This document shows, piece after piece, positions 1 to 7,823 of a DNA stretch of 64,000 nucleotides (positions are counted from its first letter, which is position 1; each line of letters opens with the position of its first letter). The DNA comes from Prostheceraeus crozeri. Taxonomy: Eukaryota > Platyhelminthes > Polycladida > Euryleptidae. The DNA is taken from assembly GCA_907163375.1 (NCBI GenBank), contig CAJQUW010011499.1, positions 118,231-182,230 of the forward strand. Direction: 5' to 3'. The position numbers and the translations under genes were made by a program. The notes beneath the pieces are model-generated. The model searched no databases. It saw only the letters and a list, made by a program, of their open reading frames with translations, and had not been told where the DNA came from.

Positions 1-1
1 T

Positions 2-531
2 ACAGTTGAAAGCTTCATTCATGTAGTAAATCCTTATATACAACAGAAGTTGAAGCATGTGATGAAAAGTAAATATGATGTAAAGACACACCACATTTTC
101 GTTTTCAATTGATAATCAAACGCGTTGTTCTGAAACTGGGTGATGACATTCAATGTCAATTGAGTAAAAATTTGAAAAAAACTCTTTGGTTTTTCAATGC
201 TACAAACAGGTGTTTGCTGCTGCGCATACGATTGGTATAGAAACACCAATGACACTTGATAAACATGAACAGCACCTTTACATTCAAAGTGATTTGATTC
301 TAACCTATTTCTGTTGGTGAGAAAAAAGAATACATTTTACGTGATTTCATTCATGATAAAGACGCTTCATATGGAATAGTCGAGAAGATGTTTGAATCTA
401 TTTTCTATCATCCCGTCGTCAAACAAACTATACCCTCTATTGCTATCAAAATTACCAATGGTTTACAAGAGTGCATCCACGTGAAAGATACTAAATCCCT
501 CGTAACTTTAGTGTTTCGGAAAACAAAGTGA
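2..531 (+). pseudogene. Decayed plus-strand gene, C-terminal part of a possible capsid-type protein
   Basis: Read on the plus strand, four overlapping open stretches in different frames follow one another (about 2-109, 107-230, 219-320 and 304-531). This is what a gene broken by several small indels looks like. The last stretch is 75 codons and ends at TGA 529-531, with an AATAAA signal at 555-560. Its end, a run of alternating hydrophobic residues closing with LVTLVFRK, resembles the C-terminal beta-strand ending (L-x-L-x-FR) that I associate with large structural proteins of Polinton-like elements; that assignment is an inference. It converges on the broken polymerase gene, as expected if both belong to one element whose other end lies left of the window. 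It could instead be another element protein. There is no start codon in the window. Confidence 0.35.
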
Positions 532-554
532 AGTCATTGTGATATGTTTATTGA

Positions 555-560
555 AATAAA
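555..560 (+). terminator. Polyadenylation signal AATAAA after the plus-strand remnant
   Basis: A canonical AATAAA lies 24 bases after the stop of the decayed plus-strand gene and before the convergent polymerase end. Position and spacing fit a Pol II 3' end. No cleavage site can be seen directly. Confidence 0.45.
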
Positions 561-3500
561 AATATGTATATGAAAAAGTCTTTTCACAGATATAGGGGGA
601 ATGGGCTGACTGTAGGCATATATTCACAAGGAAGAAACGATCTCATGCGATACATAAAACAACCATGTATCTCTACAAAAAGCAACATCAAAATACTGAG
701 TTAAAGTTGATTATGTCAATACATCTCCTGAATGTGGTAGCGTGAGTTTTATTCTTTTGGGTGGAGGTATGTTTGTGTCAGGATGTCCATGTGGAAGAGG
801 TGTGTTATGTCCTATCCAACACCTCTTATCCTCCCATGCTGAAAGTGCTCGTTTCTTGAACGTGTACGTTTTCACAGTATGAACTTGAGATTTTAAGATT
901 GTCATATTGACAAACGTTATATTTTTATTTTTATAGGCCTTCTTATAGGAGCGATGTTTCATTTTGTTGAACAATGGATTTTGATATACCTTTAGCACGC
1001 TTAATACTATCTGCACATTCTTTTAATTTCATGGAATACATTTTAGGACGGAGGAGAATCATTTCATCTATTTCCTTTCCTGCTGTTTCATCCTTAAAAC
1101 AACCAAGTTTGGCTTTATTCTGTATGGAATAGAGTGGATGAGTGGGATTGTAGTTAGATGTGTCGAAATATTTTTCTAATGACTTGCCTACTTCATTAAA
1201 ATTTAAATCTTTTTGAGTGGTAATTCCTAAAAAGAAACTATCTGTATCACCACCCAGCAAGCGAACCTCTTTTACGAGAGGGCATGGTTTTAATATTTTG
1301 TAGAAGAGTTGATACATTTCAAGCTTGGAATAATCTAAAACGGCTTGCCCAATATAGATGGGTTTGCACAACTCAACTTCTGAATTTATCATTTTAACAC
1401 CTACAAGATCCTCATCGATGATGTCTCTATCAATGAAAAGAGGTGATGAGGTCAATTTGTGATATTTTTGTTCATCAACGACTAGTTTGTAATTCATACG
1501 TTTTCTAACATCCTCCATGGTCTTTCCGAATAGACTGTTATTCTTATATTTATAAAAATCCTTTTCAAAATTATTTTGGGCGAGTGCACGTTTTTGACTG
1601 TTACTATCTATGTAGGGTTTGAGGAAGGCTTTCTGTCTAAATTTGATAATGCGGTGAACTGACTTTAGAAGCATGCCCATTTCTAAATAGAATTTTAATA
1701 TGCAGAAGTGTACGAGATAATTTTTCTTATCATATTGGTGAGTAAAAGTTTGCGGCATGGTTTGTACCTTGGCTGTCCACACTCTGTTAAGTTATTATGA
1801 AATTGTGACATGAATGGTGAAAAGATCTTCAAGATCTTCAGTCACTTCACCAGATTCAGGTGCGAGTGGGAAATCAGCAGTTTTATTTTTAATGCTATTT
1901 GGATAAATCAAATCCACTTCAAAATAATATCCCCAATCACCTTCATCTGGAATCTTCAGAATGTTTGAAGGGTTGGAGTAATACGCAAGCTCATTTTGAT
2001 TTAACCAACTAAACTCGGAATGAGGTAGTGGTTTAGACAGTGAACTGCCATATAAATTATTTTGGTCATAGTACTTTAGGTGGATATGATCATCACCTAC
2101 TGTTTCAGATTTTATATGATGTTTATTTACAAATGTGAGACCACCGCGTATTCCGCGCTCAAATATATTATACATCTCCGGGTCTTGTAAGAGATGAATG
2201 GTCTCACCAGTCATTTTAAAGGCTGATTTAAAGGACATGGCTGGTAGACTGACAAAGTGGACAGGATCTAATTTGTCTTCTTCTAATGCCACTCGTCGAA
2301 ATTCCTGAAAGACATCAGCCAGCAAAATGACATCTAATTCTAAGTAAGCGATCATATAATCGCCAAACGTTTTACAATCAAATTTTAACCATGCCTCTTG
2401 AGCATGTTCATAGTCCTCTACTGGACAATCTTCACCCGTCAAATCGTTTTTGAATTTGTCAATGGAAGGAAGGGTTGTTTCATTTAGTTTAGACATTGAG
2501 CTAAAATACGCATAAGGAAAGACTCCTTTGCGAGTGATTATTTCATCCGTTAAGTTTGGATAGTGTTTCTTCAAAGTTTGACTATGGGGAAGAAACTTGA
2601 GATTACGAACGAGAGAAGCTAGTGACGCTGACATGAATTGAAATGAATCTAAAAATTTTATTTCGAAGAAGACTGTCTTATTTTCTTTAGTTTTATCTAC
2701 TGGTACTTTTGCTGTCATTGCCATGAATTTTTCTCTCGTTTGTGCTATTACATTGAACTGCCACGATTTCATCTGGCTCAACCCTCCTTTTATGAGCATA
2801 TGACTGTCATAGCCCTTAAAGTTATGAAAAATGACGGGTAGTACACGACGTCTCAACCTAAGTGAAAAGTTACATTTGGAGCAGAGTGCGTTTCTAAATT
2901 TACCAGTGATGTGATCATGATCACGCACTTTCTTAATTTTATCGTCATCAAACGTTTTATGACATTTAGGACAGGATGTGCAACTTTCAAATTTTTGTTT
3001 GTCTTCATCTGACATATGTAGTGACTTACGCTGCAATTGGGAATCATATGATTGTTGAAATTTAGCAGCTTTATCGAGAAATTCTAGAAATTTTGAAATG
3101 CAATCTTCACCTTGCCAAGTATGCATTTTGTTTTGTCTATTCCTAAAGTGGTCATGCCATACTTCATAGCAGGATATGGCTGCTGGCTTGTGGATGATAT
3201 CATCAATGTAGCATTCTATGTCTGCGTAAATGACACGCAGGGGACTTAATTCGTCACCATTATCCCTATGTGAAAATATTTTATCTTTGGGCATGCGTTC
3301 CCATTTGTAATTTACCTCGCTTGCACCATTTATAGTGAGTTTCAAATTTATCTTTACTCCAAAAGGAGCGGATGCAGCGGTCGCATACAAAATGTTCACC
3401 TCTTTTAGAGTGCCCCAAGTGAGTGTACAAGCGAGAGATTTTGGGAATACCACAGTAGTGCCATTCCTCGCTATCATCTTGTTTTACTAATAAGAGGTTG

Positions 3501-4499
3501 ACTACATGTTCATAAACAAGTTGAACGTGAATTATAGCGGGCACCCTTCAACCCCTTCTCTCACATTTGAACGACAATTTTAATCTTATTATGTTTTTCG
3601 AACGTTTCTACATCTTTGATTTTCATGTTGTTACTATCACAACCTTCAAAGTCTAGTTATCCTCCCACTGTCTATAGCTATAGGTATGATTTCGATTCGC
3701 GTTGATATCATTATAGTGAAGGATGGATAGGACTGCATATTTGAAAACACTGTGATTTACAATCGACATTGATGACAGCTTTCTTATTATACAACGTTTT
3801 TGGTAGTTTAAATGTACCTCGAGCTGCATGACTTTCTAATAGTGAAATTTTGAATATGGCTGAGTCCACACAATCAAAAATGAGAGCGCTGTCGCGTTGA
3901 TTGAATTTATCTACATTTGATTTTAAACATTGAATGTGAAAATTTAGCCAAGACTCGCAGTCTACAACTTCGGTTGCGGAAGAGGAAGGAACATGAAACT
4001 GTATTCTCTCCGTCACTTGACCCGTTTGAAAATCTATCTTAATATATTTTAGTTTAAGGTAGATGAGCGCCTTCATTCTAAAATTGTCTAAATTGTTGAA
4101 GAGCGCTTCGATAATGTTTGAATTTTGAAGGAGCCACTCAGGAAAATCTACTATTTGAGTATTGGACTCCATGCAGTAGTCGCGTACTAAATTATTATGT
4201 GAAACATTAATGAGGGAGATGGTAGAGGTACCGTTGGTGTAGTGATCATTTGCATGCGTGTGTTGAAGTCTGTGCGAAGATCGCTGAAAGTGACTATCAA
4301 AAGAAAGAGGGCACAAATCGCAAGGAAAGGAGATGTCATCGTCAGAATCAACTTCACCTCCGGAGATTGACGCCGCTTTGCGTTGACACACACGTTGTTT
4401 GATGTGTCGAAGGAGACTGTGCTTCCTTGTAAACATATGTCCGCAGTCGGCACATTCCCACTCGTTGCCTTGTCGCGAGAGTCCTGAGCTGGAACTCAC

Positions 4500-4563
4500 A
4501 TCACCTGAAAGAGAAATCATTCTTTCATCTCTGTTCAAGTCTCAGTGTATTGTTACAACCTAC
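4500..4563 (-). other. Candidate second intron of the polymerase gene (3' boundary uncertain)
   Basis: Exon 2 ends at 4564 and is followed by GTAGGT at 4563-4558. Acceptor-like sites follow near 4506-4490. The strongest one (CTTTCAG) would put a TGA in frame. Either of two AG sites a few bases further on restores the frame that enters the first zinc finger. The exact acceptor therefore cannot be chosen by eye, or an indel is present. Confidence 0.3.
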
Positions 4564-4625
4564 CTTGACTCAACAACTCTAAACTTTTCCTCGAGAAGGG
4601 AGGGTGTTGGTGATGAAGTTGATGC

Positions 4626-4692
4626 CTGAAATTGAGGAAGATGCTATTAGCCACACGTTTGAGGGAGATGAGTGAAGAAATTTTCAACTTAC
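4626..4692 (-). other. Candidate first intron of the polymerase gene
   Basis: On the minus strand an ATG at 4695-4693 is followed directly by GTAAGT, and 67 bases later by a pyrimidine-rich tract ending TTTCAG. Joining the two would place the initiator Met alone in exon 1, followed by an open exon 2 (4625-4564) rich in Ser, Thr and Pro. Both splice sites match consensus well. This is a prediction from sequence only. Confidence 0.4.
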
Positions 4693-4695
4693 CAT

Positions 4696-4972
4696 TTCAA
4701 CGAAATTATGTTTAAGCTTGATACTTCAACAAGATAGAGACTTCACTCAAATAATACGTCTCAAATTTGGAATTCACTTGTACGCCTCAAATAATAATAG
4801 AATTCGCTAGACAACAGTTCACTTATGCGTCTCAAAGACAGAGTGAAATGACACGAATGTCACTTTACATATATACTTTCATATTCATCATTCATTGGCT
4901 GTTCATTCTGATTGGTTGCTTGTTGATACTTAAGAATTAGAAAACATTTCAAAGTTATTATTCACAGTCAAC
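4696..4972. promoter_or_regulatory. Divergent intergenic promoter region with three copies of a TRCGYCTCAAA motif
   Basis: This stretch lies between the presumed polymerase start (minus) and the small acidic gene (plus). It holds three copies of an 11-base motif, TRCGYCTCAAA, at 4755-4765, 4781-4791 and 4826-4836. Each is preceded by TTCACT (4742, 4773, 4818). A TATA-like string CATATATAC sits at 4868-4876 and could serve the plus-strand gene. Repeated short motifs between divergent genes are typical of factor binding sites; no factor is recognised. Confidence 0.5.
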
Positions 4973-5369
4973 ATGACAAGCCCTCCGACAACACCAAACA
5001 CAAAATTCTCTTCTCCATCCTCAACACCAAAACGCTCCAACGAAGGTAGAGAAGGTGTTATTACCAGCGGACAACGAAGAGAGTGTATGTGAGAAGGAGT
5101 GTCCCGACTTAACAGGCGTGAGGTGGAAGTATCTCCAGCACGATACTGACGATGTGATGGAGATCACCAGTACGAAATTCCTCCACCAATTATGGGAGTG
5201 GTACACCCCTAACTCCCAGCCACGAACCATGGAGGAGTGGGAGTATATTGATAAAGTGAGGCTCGCAGTGGAAGAACGATTAAAGCAACTGAACTGTTTT
5301 TGCTATCTATGTGAAGCCAGACTCTGGGACGATATTGACGATGAAGACCTTTTGAAATACATGCCATAA
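4973..5369 (+). CDS. Small acidic protein of the virus-like element, probable one-base frameshift
   Basis: An ATG at 4973 opens a frame with a Ser/Thr/Pro-rich start (MTSPPTTPN...) that stops soon after 5090. The neighbouring frame is open from 4977 to TAA 5367-5369 and carries most of the protein. That part is rich in Asp and Glu (about 105 residues from 5055), with four Cys and several Trp (WKYLQHDTDDV, LHQLWEWY, FCYLCEARLWDD). A frameshift near 5040-5055 would join them. The stop overlaps an AATAAA at 5368-5373. No family was recognised. Divergent position next to the polymerase fits an early or regulatory gene, which is inference only. The SP/TP-rich N-terminus is shared in style with the gene at 7260-7526. 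Confidence 0.5.
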
Positions 5370-5373
5370 TAAA
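5368..5373 (+). terminator. Polyadenylation signal overlapping the stop codon
   Basis: AATAAA overlaps the TAA stop of the small acidic protein, leaving almost no 3' untranslated sequence. Compact 3' ends like this are common in viral genomes. Confidence 0.45.
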
Positions 5374-5426
5374 TTTTTATTTCATATTATCTTTGCTTTC
5401 ATACTGACGTACTTGAATGGGGCTTC

Positions 5427-6245
5427 AGTGGATGATTTAACCATGTATACTTTTTCATTTGGAAATAGTAGCACGCTTAGTCTAACTTGTAAATCTTAAA
5501 ACATTTCATATGGACGATGATGATAGATGAAATAGTGTCAAATAAAATTAAGATAGCTTACACTTCTGATACAGGGATAGCAATCGACTGCGATCCATGT
5601 GTAAAGAGCTTGTTAGACTACGGATGGGCTTAAGTGGATGATTTAACCATGTATACTTTTTCATTTGGAAATAGTAGCACGCTTAGTCTAACTTGTAAAT
5701 CTTAAAACATTTCATATGGACGATGATGATAGTTGAAATAGTGTCAAATAAAATTAAGATAGCTTACACTTCTGATACAGGGATAGCAATCGACTGCGAT
5801 CCATGTGTAAAGAGCTTGTTAGACTACGGATGGGCTTAAGTGGATGATTTAACCATGTATACTTTTTCATTTGGAAATAGTAGCACGCTTAGTCTAACTT
5901 GTAAATCTTAAAACATTTCATATGGACGATGATGATAGATGAAATAGTGTCAAATAAAATTAAGATAGCTTACACTTCTGATACAGGGATAGCAATCGAC
6001 TGCGATCCATGTGTAAAGAGCTTGTTAGACTACGGATGGGCTTAAGTGGATGATTTAACCATGTATACTTTTTCATTTGGAAATAGTAGCACGCTTAGTC
6101 TAACTTGTAAATCTTAAAACATTTCATATGGACGATGATGATGATAGATGAAATAGTGTCAAATAAAATTTAGATAGCTTACACTTCTGATACAGGGATA
6201 GCAATCGACTGCGATCCATGTGTAAAGAGCTTGTTAGACTACGGA
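5427..6245. repeat. Four tandem copies of a 206-bp unit
   Basis: The marker AGTGGATGATTTAACC recurs at about 5427, 5633, 5839 and 6045, giving a period of exactly 206 bp. Copies are nearly identical: the second has a T for A in its GATGATAGATG stretch, the fourth carries an extra GAT and one A-to-T change. Each unit ends with a GC-richer part holding the core CAGGGATAGCAATCGACTGC, which reads open on the plus strand (GIAIDCDPCVKSLLDYG) and follows a splice-acceptor-like CAG. The last copy runs into unique sequence at 6246. The same 20-base core appears once more at 7085-7104. Origin, promoter array or exon duplication are all possible. Confidence 0.9.
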
Positions 6246-6356
6246 AGAGAGAAGTGTGTTATGTTGCGTGTGGCGCGTGAGTGTCCTCCCATTTCATTCC
6301 ATTCATCAATTCGTCTCATTGATAGAGACAGGTAGAACTCATGGTTCTCATAACGT

Positions 6357-6767
6357 ATGCAATGGAAAGTTTTAGGCAACCTTCGACAGTTGGCTAAATG
6401 TCGCCCTGGCGCGAATGCATACTACGTTGAGACAGAGGCAATCACTTGCAAACATGACGCAGAGAGGTTTAACAAGATTGACCATTGCCGAATGTCCCTT
6501 GCGGTATACATAGCTACGGGTTTCACCGCCGCCCTTTACAGGAACGCCCGTCGAAAGGAAGTATTACACCGAACTTCATTTGCAACGTTCAAGTTGACTG
6601 ATAGCAGATTCAACTTAATGATAGTATTCGCCAGTCCGAAGACTGCCCAGGGCAAACCGCGAGGAGGTTCTATCATGTCTTGCCCCATGGTGGCCCTTAA
6701 GAGAGCCGATGGTTCGTTCTCGGGGGGTGTGAATTTGACTATTGGCTGGAATAGTCAATGGGTATGA
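6357..6767 (+). CDS. Unrecognised plus-strand reading frame ending in the 138-bp cassette
   Basis: A 136-codon open frame starts at ATG 6357 and runs through cassette copy 1 into the 3' end of the opposing gene at 6739. Its first 76 residues are unique here, with a balanced composition that includes Cys, Trp and His. The last part is the cassette translation (FKLTDSRFNLM..., ...KRADGSFSG). No family was recognised. No TATA-like box is obvious upstream; an AATAAA is also missing. It could be a real short protein, the 3' exon of a longer gene that begins in or beyond the 206-bp repeats, or a chance frame. The overlap with the minus-strand gene argues for caution. Confidence 0.3.
   Translation: MQWKVLGNLRQLAKCRPGANAYYVETEAITCKHDAERFNKIDHCRMSLAVYIATGFTAALYRNARRKEVLHRTSFATFKLTDSRFNLMIVFASPKTAQGKPRGGSIMSCPMVALKRADGSFSGGVNLTIGWNSQWV
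6587..6724. repeat. 138-bp cassette, copy 1
   Basis: The sequence from GTTCAAGTTGACTG to GTTCTCGGG recurs at 7110 and 7586 with the same length. Copy 1 differs from copy 2 at a single site within the 138 bases. It lies 14 bases beyond the 3' end of the minus-strand gene at 6739-6993. It is open on the plus strand and, on the minus strand, contains a perfect GCCACCATGG start context (ATG 6688-6686). It also contains small inverted repeats such as AAGTTGA/TCAACTT and CAGTC-CGAA-GACTG. Confidence 0.9.
6735..6758. terminator. 9-bp stem hairpin at the stop codon of the 84-residue gene
   Basis: TTGACTATT and AATAGTCAA form a perfect 9-bp stem around a 6-base loop. The stop codon of the minus-strand gene (6741-6739) sits in one arm. 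It might shape the 3' end of the transcript. A chance palindrome cannot be excluded. Confidence 0.35.
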
Positions 6768-6993
6768 CGGTTAGGTTGTCATAGACCCTATACCGCCGAG
6801 GCCGTACTGGTGCATCTGGCACCTTTCGGATGCGGGTGGTATTTGGAGTCCACACCTCATCCGTCCAAACGATCCTCTTGATCTTCCCCTTCTTCTCATC
6901 CTCCTCATCCCACTCGTCGAGGATGACGAACTCGGGAATGGCGTTGTCTTCATCGGTGAAGACGGGAATGTTGTCGGTAGATGTCGCTTCCAT
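6739..6993 (-). CDS. Unrecognised 84-residue acidic protein
   Basis: The frame is intact from ATG 6993 to TAG. The first half is strongly acidic, with a dense stretch ILDEWDEEDEKKGK. The second half is basic and Arg-rich (RIRKVPDAPVRPRRYRV), so the protein is bipolar. There is no signal peptide or membrane segment. A TATA box (CTATATAAG on the minus strand, 7042-7034) lies about 41 bases upstream of the ATG, so the leader would be very short. The gene sits between cassette copies 1 and 2 and is oriented like its two upstream neighbours. I know no family for it. A small charged nucleic-acid or histone-interacting protein is possible, but that is a guess from composition. Confidence 0.5.
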   Translation of the reverse strand: MEATSTDNIPVFTDEDNAIPEFVILDEWDEEDEKKGKIKRIVWTDEVWTPNTTRIRKVPDAPVRPRRYRVYDNLTVIPIDYSSQ

Positions 6994-7033
6994 CGTGACT
7001 TCAAATTGAATGAGAAGCGCTACAATCTTCTGG

Positions 7034-7042
7034 CTTATATAG
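7034..7042 (-). promoter_or_regulatory. TATA box of the 84-residue acidic gene
   Basis: CTATATAAG on the minus strand, about 41 bases before the ATG at 6993. A typical Pol II TATA position gives a transcript start some 10 to 15 bases before the ATG. The two other minus-strand genes of the block have a TATA-like box at a similar distance. Confidence 0.55.
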
Positions 7043-7109
7043 GGTTTTCAACAATGAATTGCTCAACAGCGAATCAGAATGCTTCAGGGATAGCAATCGA
7101 CTGCATAAT

Positions 7110-7247
7110 GTTCAAGTTGACTGATAGCAGATTCAACTTAATGATAGTATTCGCCAGTCCGAAGACTGCCCAGGGCAAACCGCGAGGAGGTTCTATCATG
7201 TCTTGCCCCATGGTGGCCCTTAAGAGAGCCGATGGTTCATTCTCGGG
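7110..7247. repeat. 138-bp cassette, copy 2
   Basis: Same extent and near-identical sequence to copy 1, with a C-rich/G-rich second half. It ends 13 bases from the stop of the minus-strand gene at 7260-7526. It is preceded at 7085-7104 by the 20-base core of the 206-bp repeat (CAGGGATAGCAATCGACTGC), so the two repeat systems touch here. The minus-strand ATG in GCCACCATGG is at 7211-7209 and opens 45 codons to a TGA at 7076-7074. Confidence 0.9.
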
Positions 7248-7259
7248 AGTAACGTCATC

Positions 7260-7526
7260 TTACACCCTACCAATTCTGCTGAGAGAGTCTTTGACTCTCT
7301 CTTTGGTAGCACTGTCGACTTCCACACTAGCTGGTACATGGCTAAAAAGTGGAATGTAGCGCCATTCCGTTGGATTGACAGCAGTTGCTGTCATCGGATT
7401 GCCAATCCGAGCAAGATTATTAGAAACTCTGTCTTGCTCCTCTAGCCTGACAAACTCCTCAAATAAATTTCGCGGCGTTAACTGCGGTCCGCGAGGAGAG
7501 CTGACTTGACTGTTCGGCGTCTGCAT
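7260..7526 (-). CDS. Unrecognised 88-residue protein with SP/TP-rich N-terminus
   Basis: The frame is intact from ATG 7526 to TAA. Residues 1-20 hold repeated Ser-Pro and Thr-Pro pairs, which are potential phosphorylation sites. Next comes an amphipathic stretch (NLFEEFVRLEEQ) and a basic C-terminus. There is no Cys, no signal peptide and no membrane segment. A TATA box (GTATATAAA on the minus strand, 7566-7558) lies about 32 bases before the ATG. The gene lies between cassettes 2 and 3 and runs in the same direction as its neighbours. I recognise no family; the compact promoter and charged, small product fit a gene of the virus-like element rather than of the host. Confidence 0.5.
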   Translation of the reverse strand: MQTPNSQVSSPRGPQLTPRNLFEEFVRLEEQDRVSNNLARIGNPMTATAVNPTEWRYIPLFSHVPASVEVDSATKERVKDSLSRIGRV

Positions 7527-7557
7527 GATTGAAATGAAATGAAATGAGAGGCAGTGG

Positions 7558-7566
7558 TTTATATAC
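7558..7566 (-). promoter_or_regulatory. TATA box of the 88-residue gene
   Basis: GTATATAAA on the minus strand, about 32 bases before ATG 7526. Transcription would start almost at the ATG. It lies between cassette copy 3 and the gene. Confidence 0.55.
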
Positions 7567-7585
7567 CCCTCTAACGCGACGCAAC

Positions 7586-7723
7586 GTTCAAGTTGACTGA
7601 TAGCAGATTCAACTTAATGATAGTATTCGCCAGTCTGAAGACTGCCCAGGGCAAACCGCGTGGAGGTTCTATCATGTCTTGCCCCTAGGTGGCCCTTAAG
7701 AGAGCCGATGGTTCGTTCTCGGG
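7586..7723. repeat. 138-bp cassette, copy 3
   Basis: Same length as the other two copies but with a few more differences. At its centre CCATGG has become CCTAGG. That one change removes the minus-strand ATG of the Kozak-like context and at the same time puts a TAG in the plus-strand frame. Five further bases upstream (GCAAC) are shared with copy 1 only. The copy lies 100 bases beyond the stop of the coiled-coil gene at 7824. Confidence 0.9.
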
Positions 7724-7823
7724 AGTGAATTGGTGGGGTGGTGAAGGCGGGCAAAGATCTGCAATGAAAATGATATGTATTAGAATAGGATATACTATCT
7801 TATTTACTTTTTCACTTACCAAG

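Larger units (their letters stand above)
711..4695 (-). pseudogene. Polinton/adintovirus-like family-B (protein-primed) DNA polymerase, frameshifted
   Basis: The main pieces run 4538-3711, 3544-3281, 3477-1795, 1782-943 and 1016-711, in changing frames. In order they show two C2H2 zinc fingers near the N-terminus (CADC..H, CDLC..H), then the KKAVIN and CFxxxV region that precedes these polymerases, and another CDRC zinc finger. In the 560-residue piece come Exo I (D86-I-E88), an endonuclease VII-like insert (CPKC 169-172, DHDH 186-189, CSKC 199-202), Exo II (HNFKGYD 218-224), Exo III (YLELD 378-382) and motif A (D471..NLYG). The next piece has motif B (NNSLFGKTM 81-89) and motif C (GDTDS 178-182; G replaces the usual Tyr). 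The last piece is the typical C-terminus around LSAWEDKR. Total length near 1,200 residues fits the family. It is non-functional as read unless the indels are assembly errors. Confidence 0.9.
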
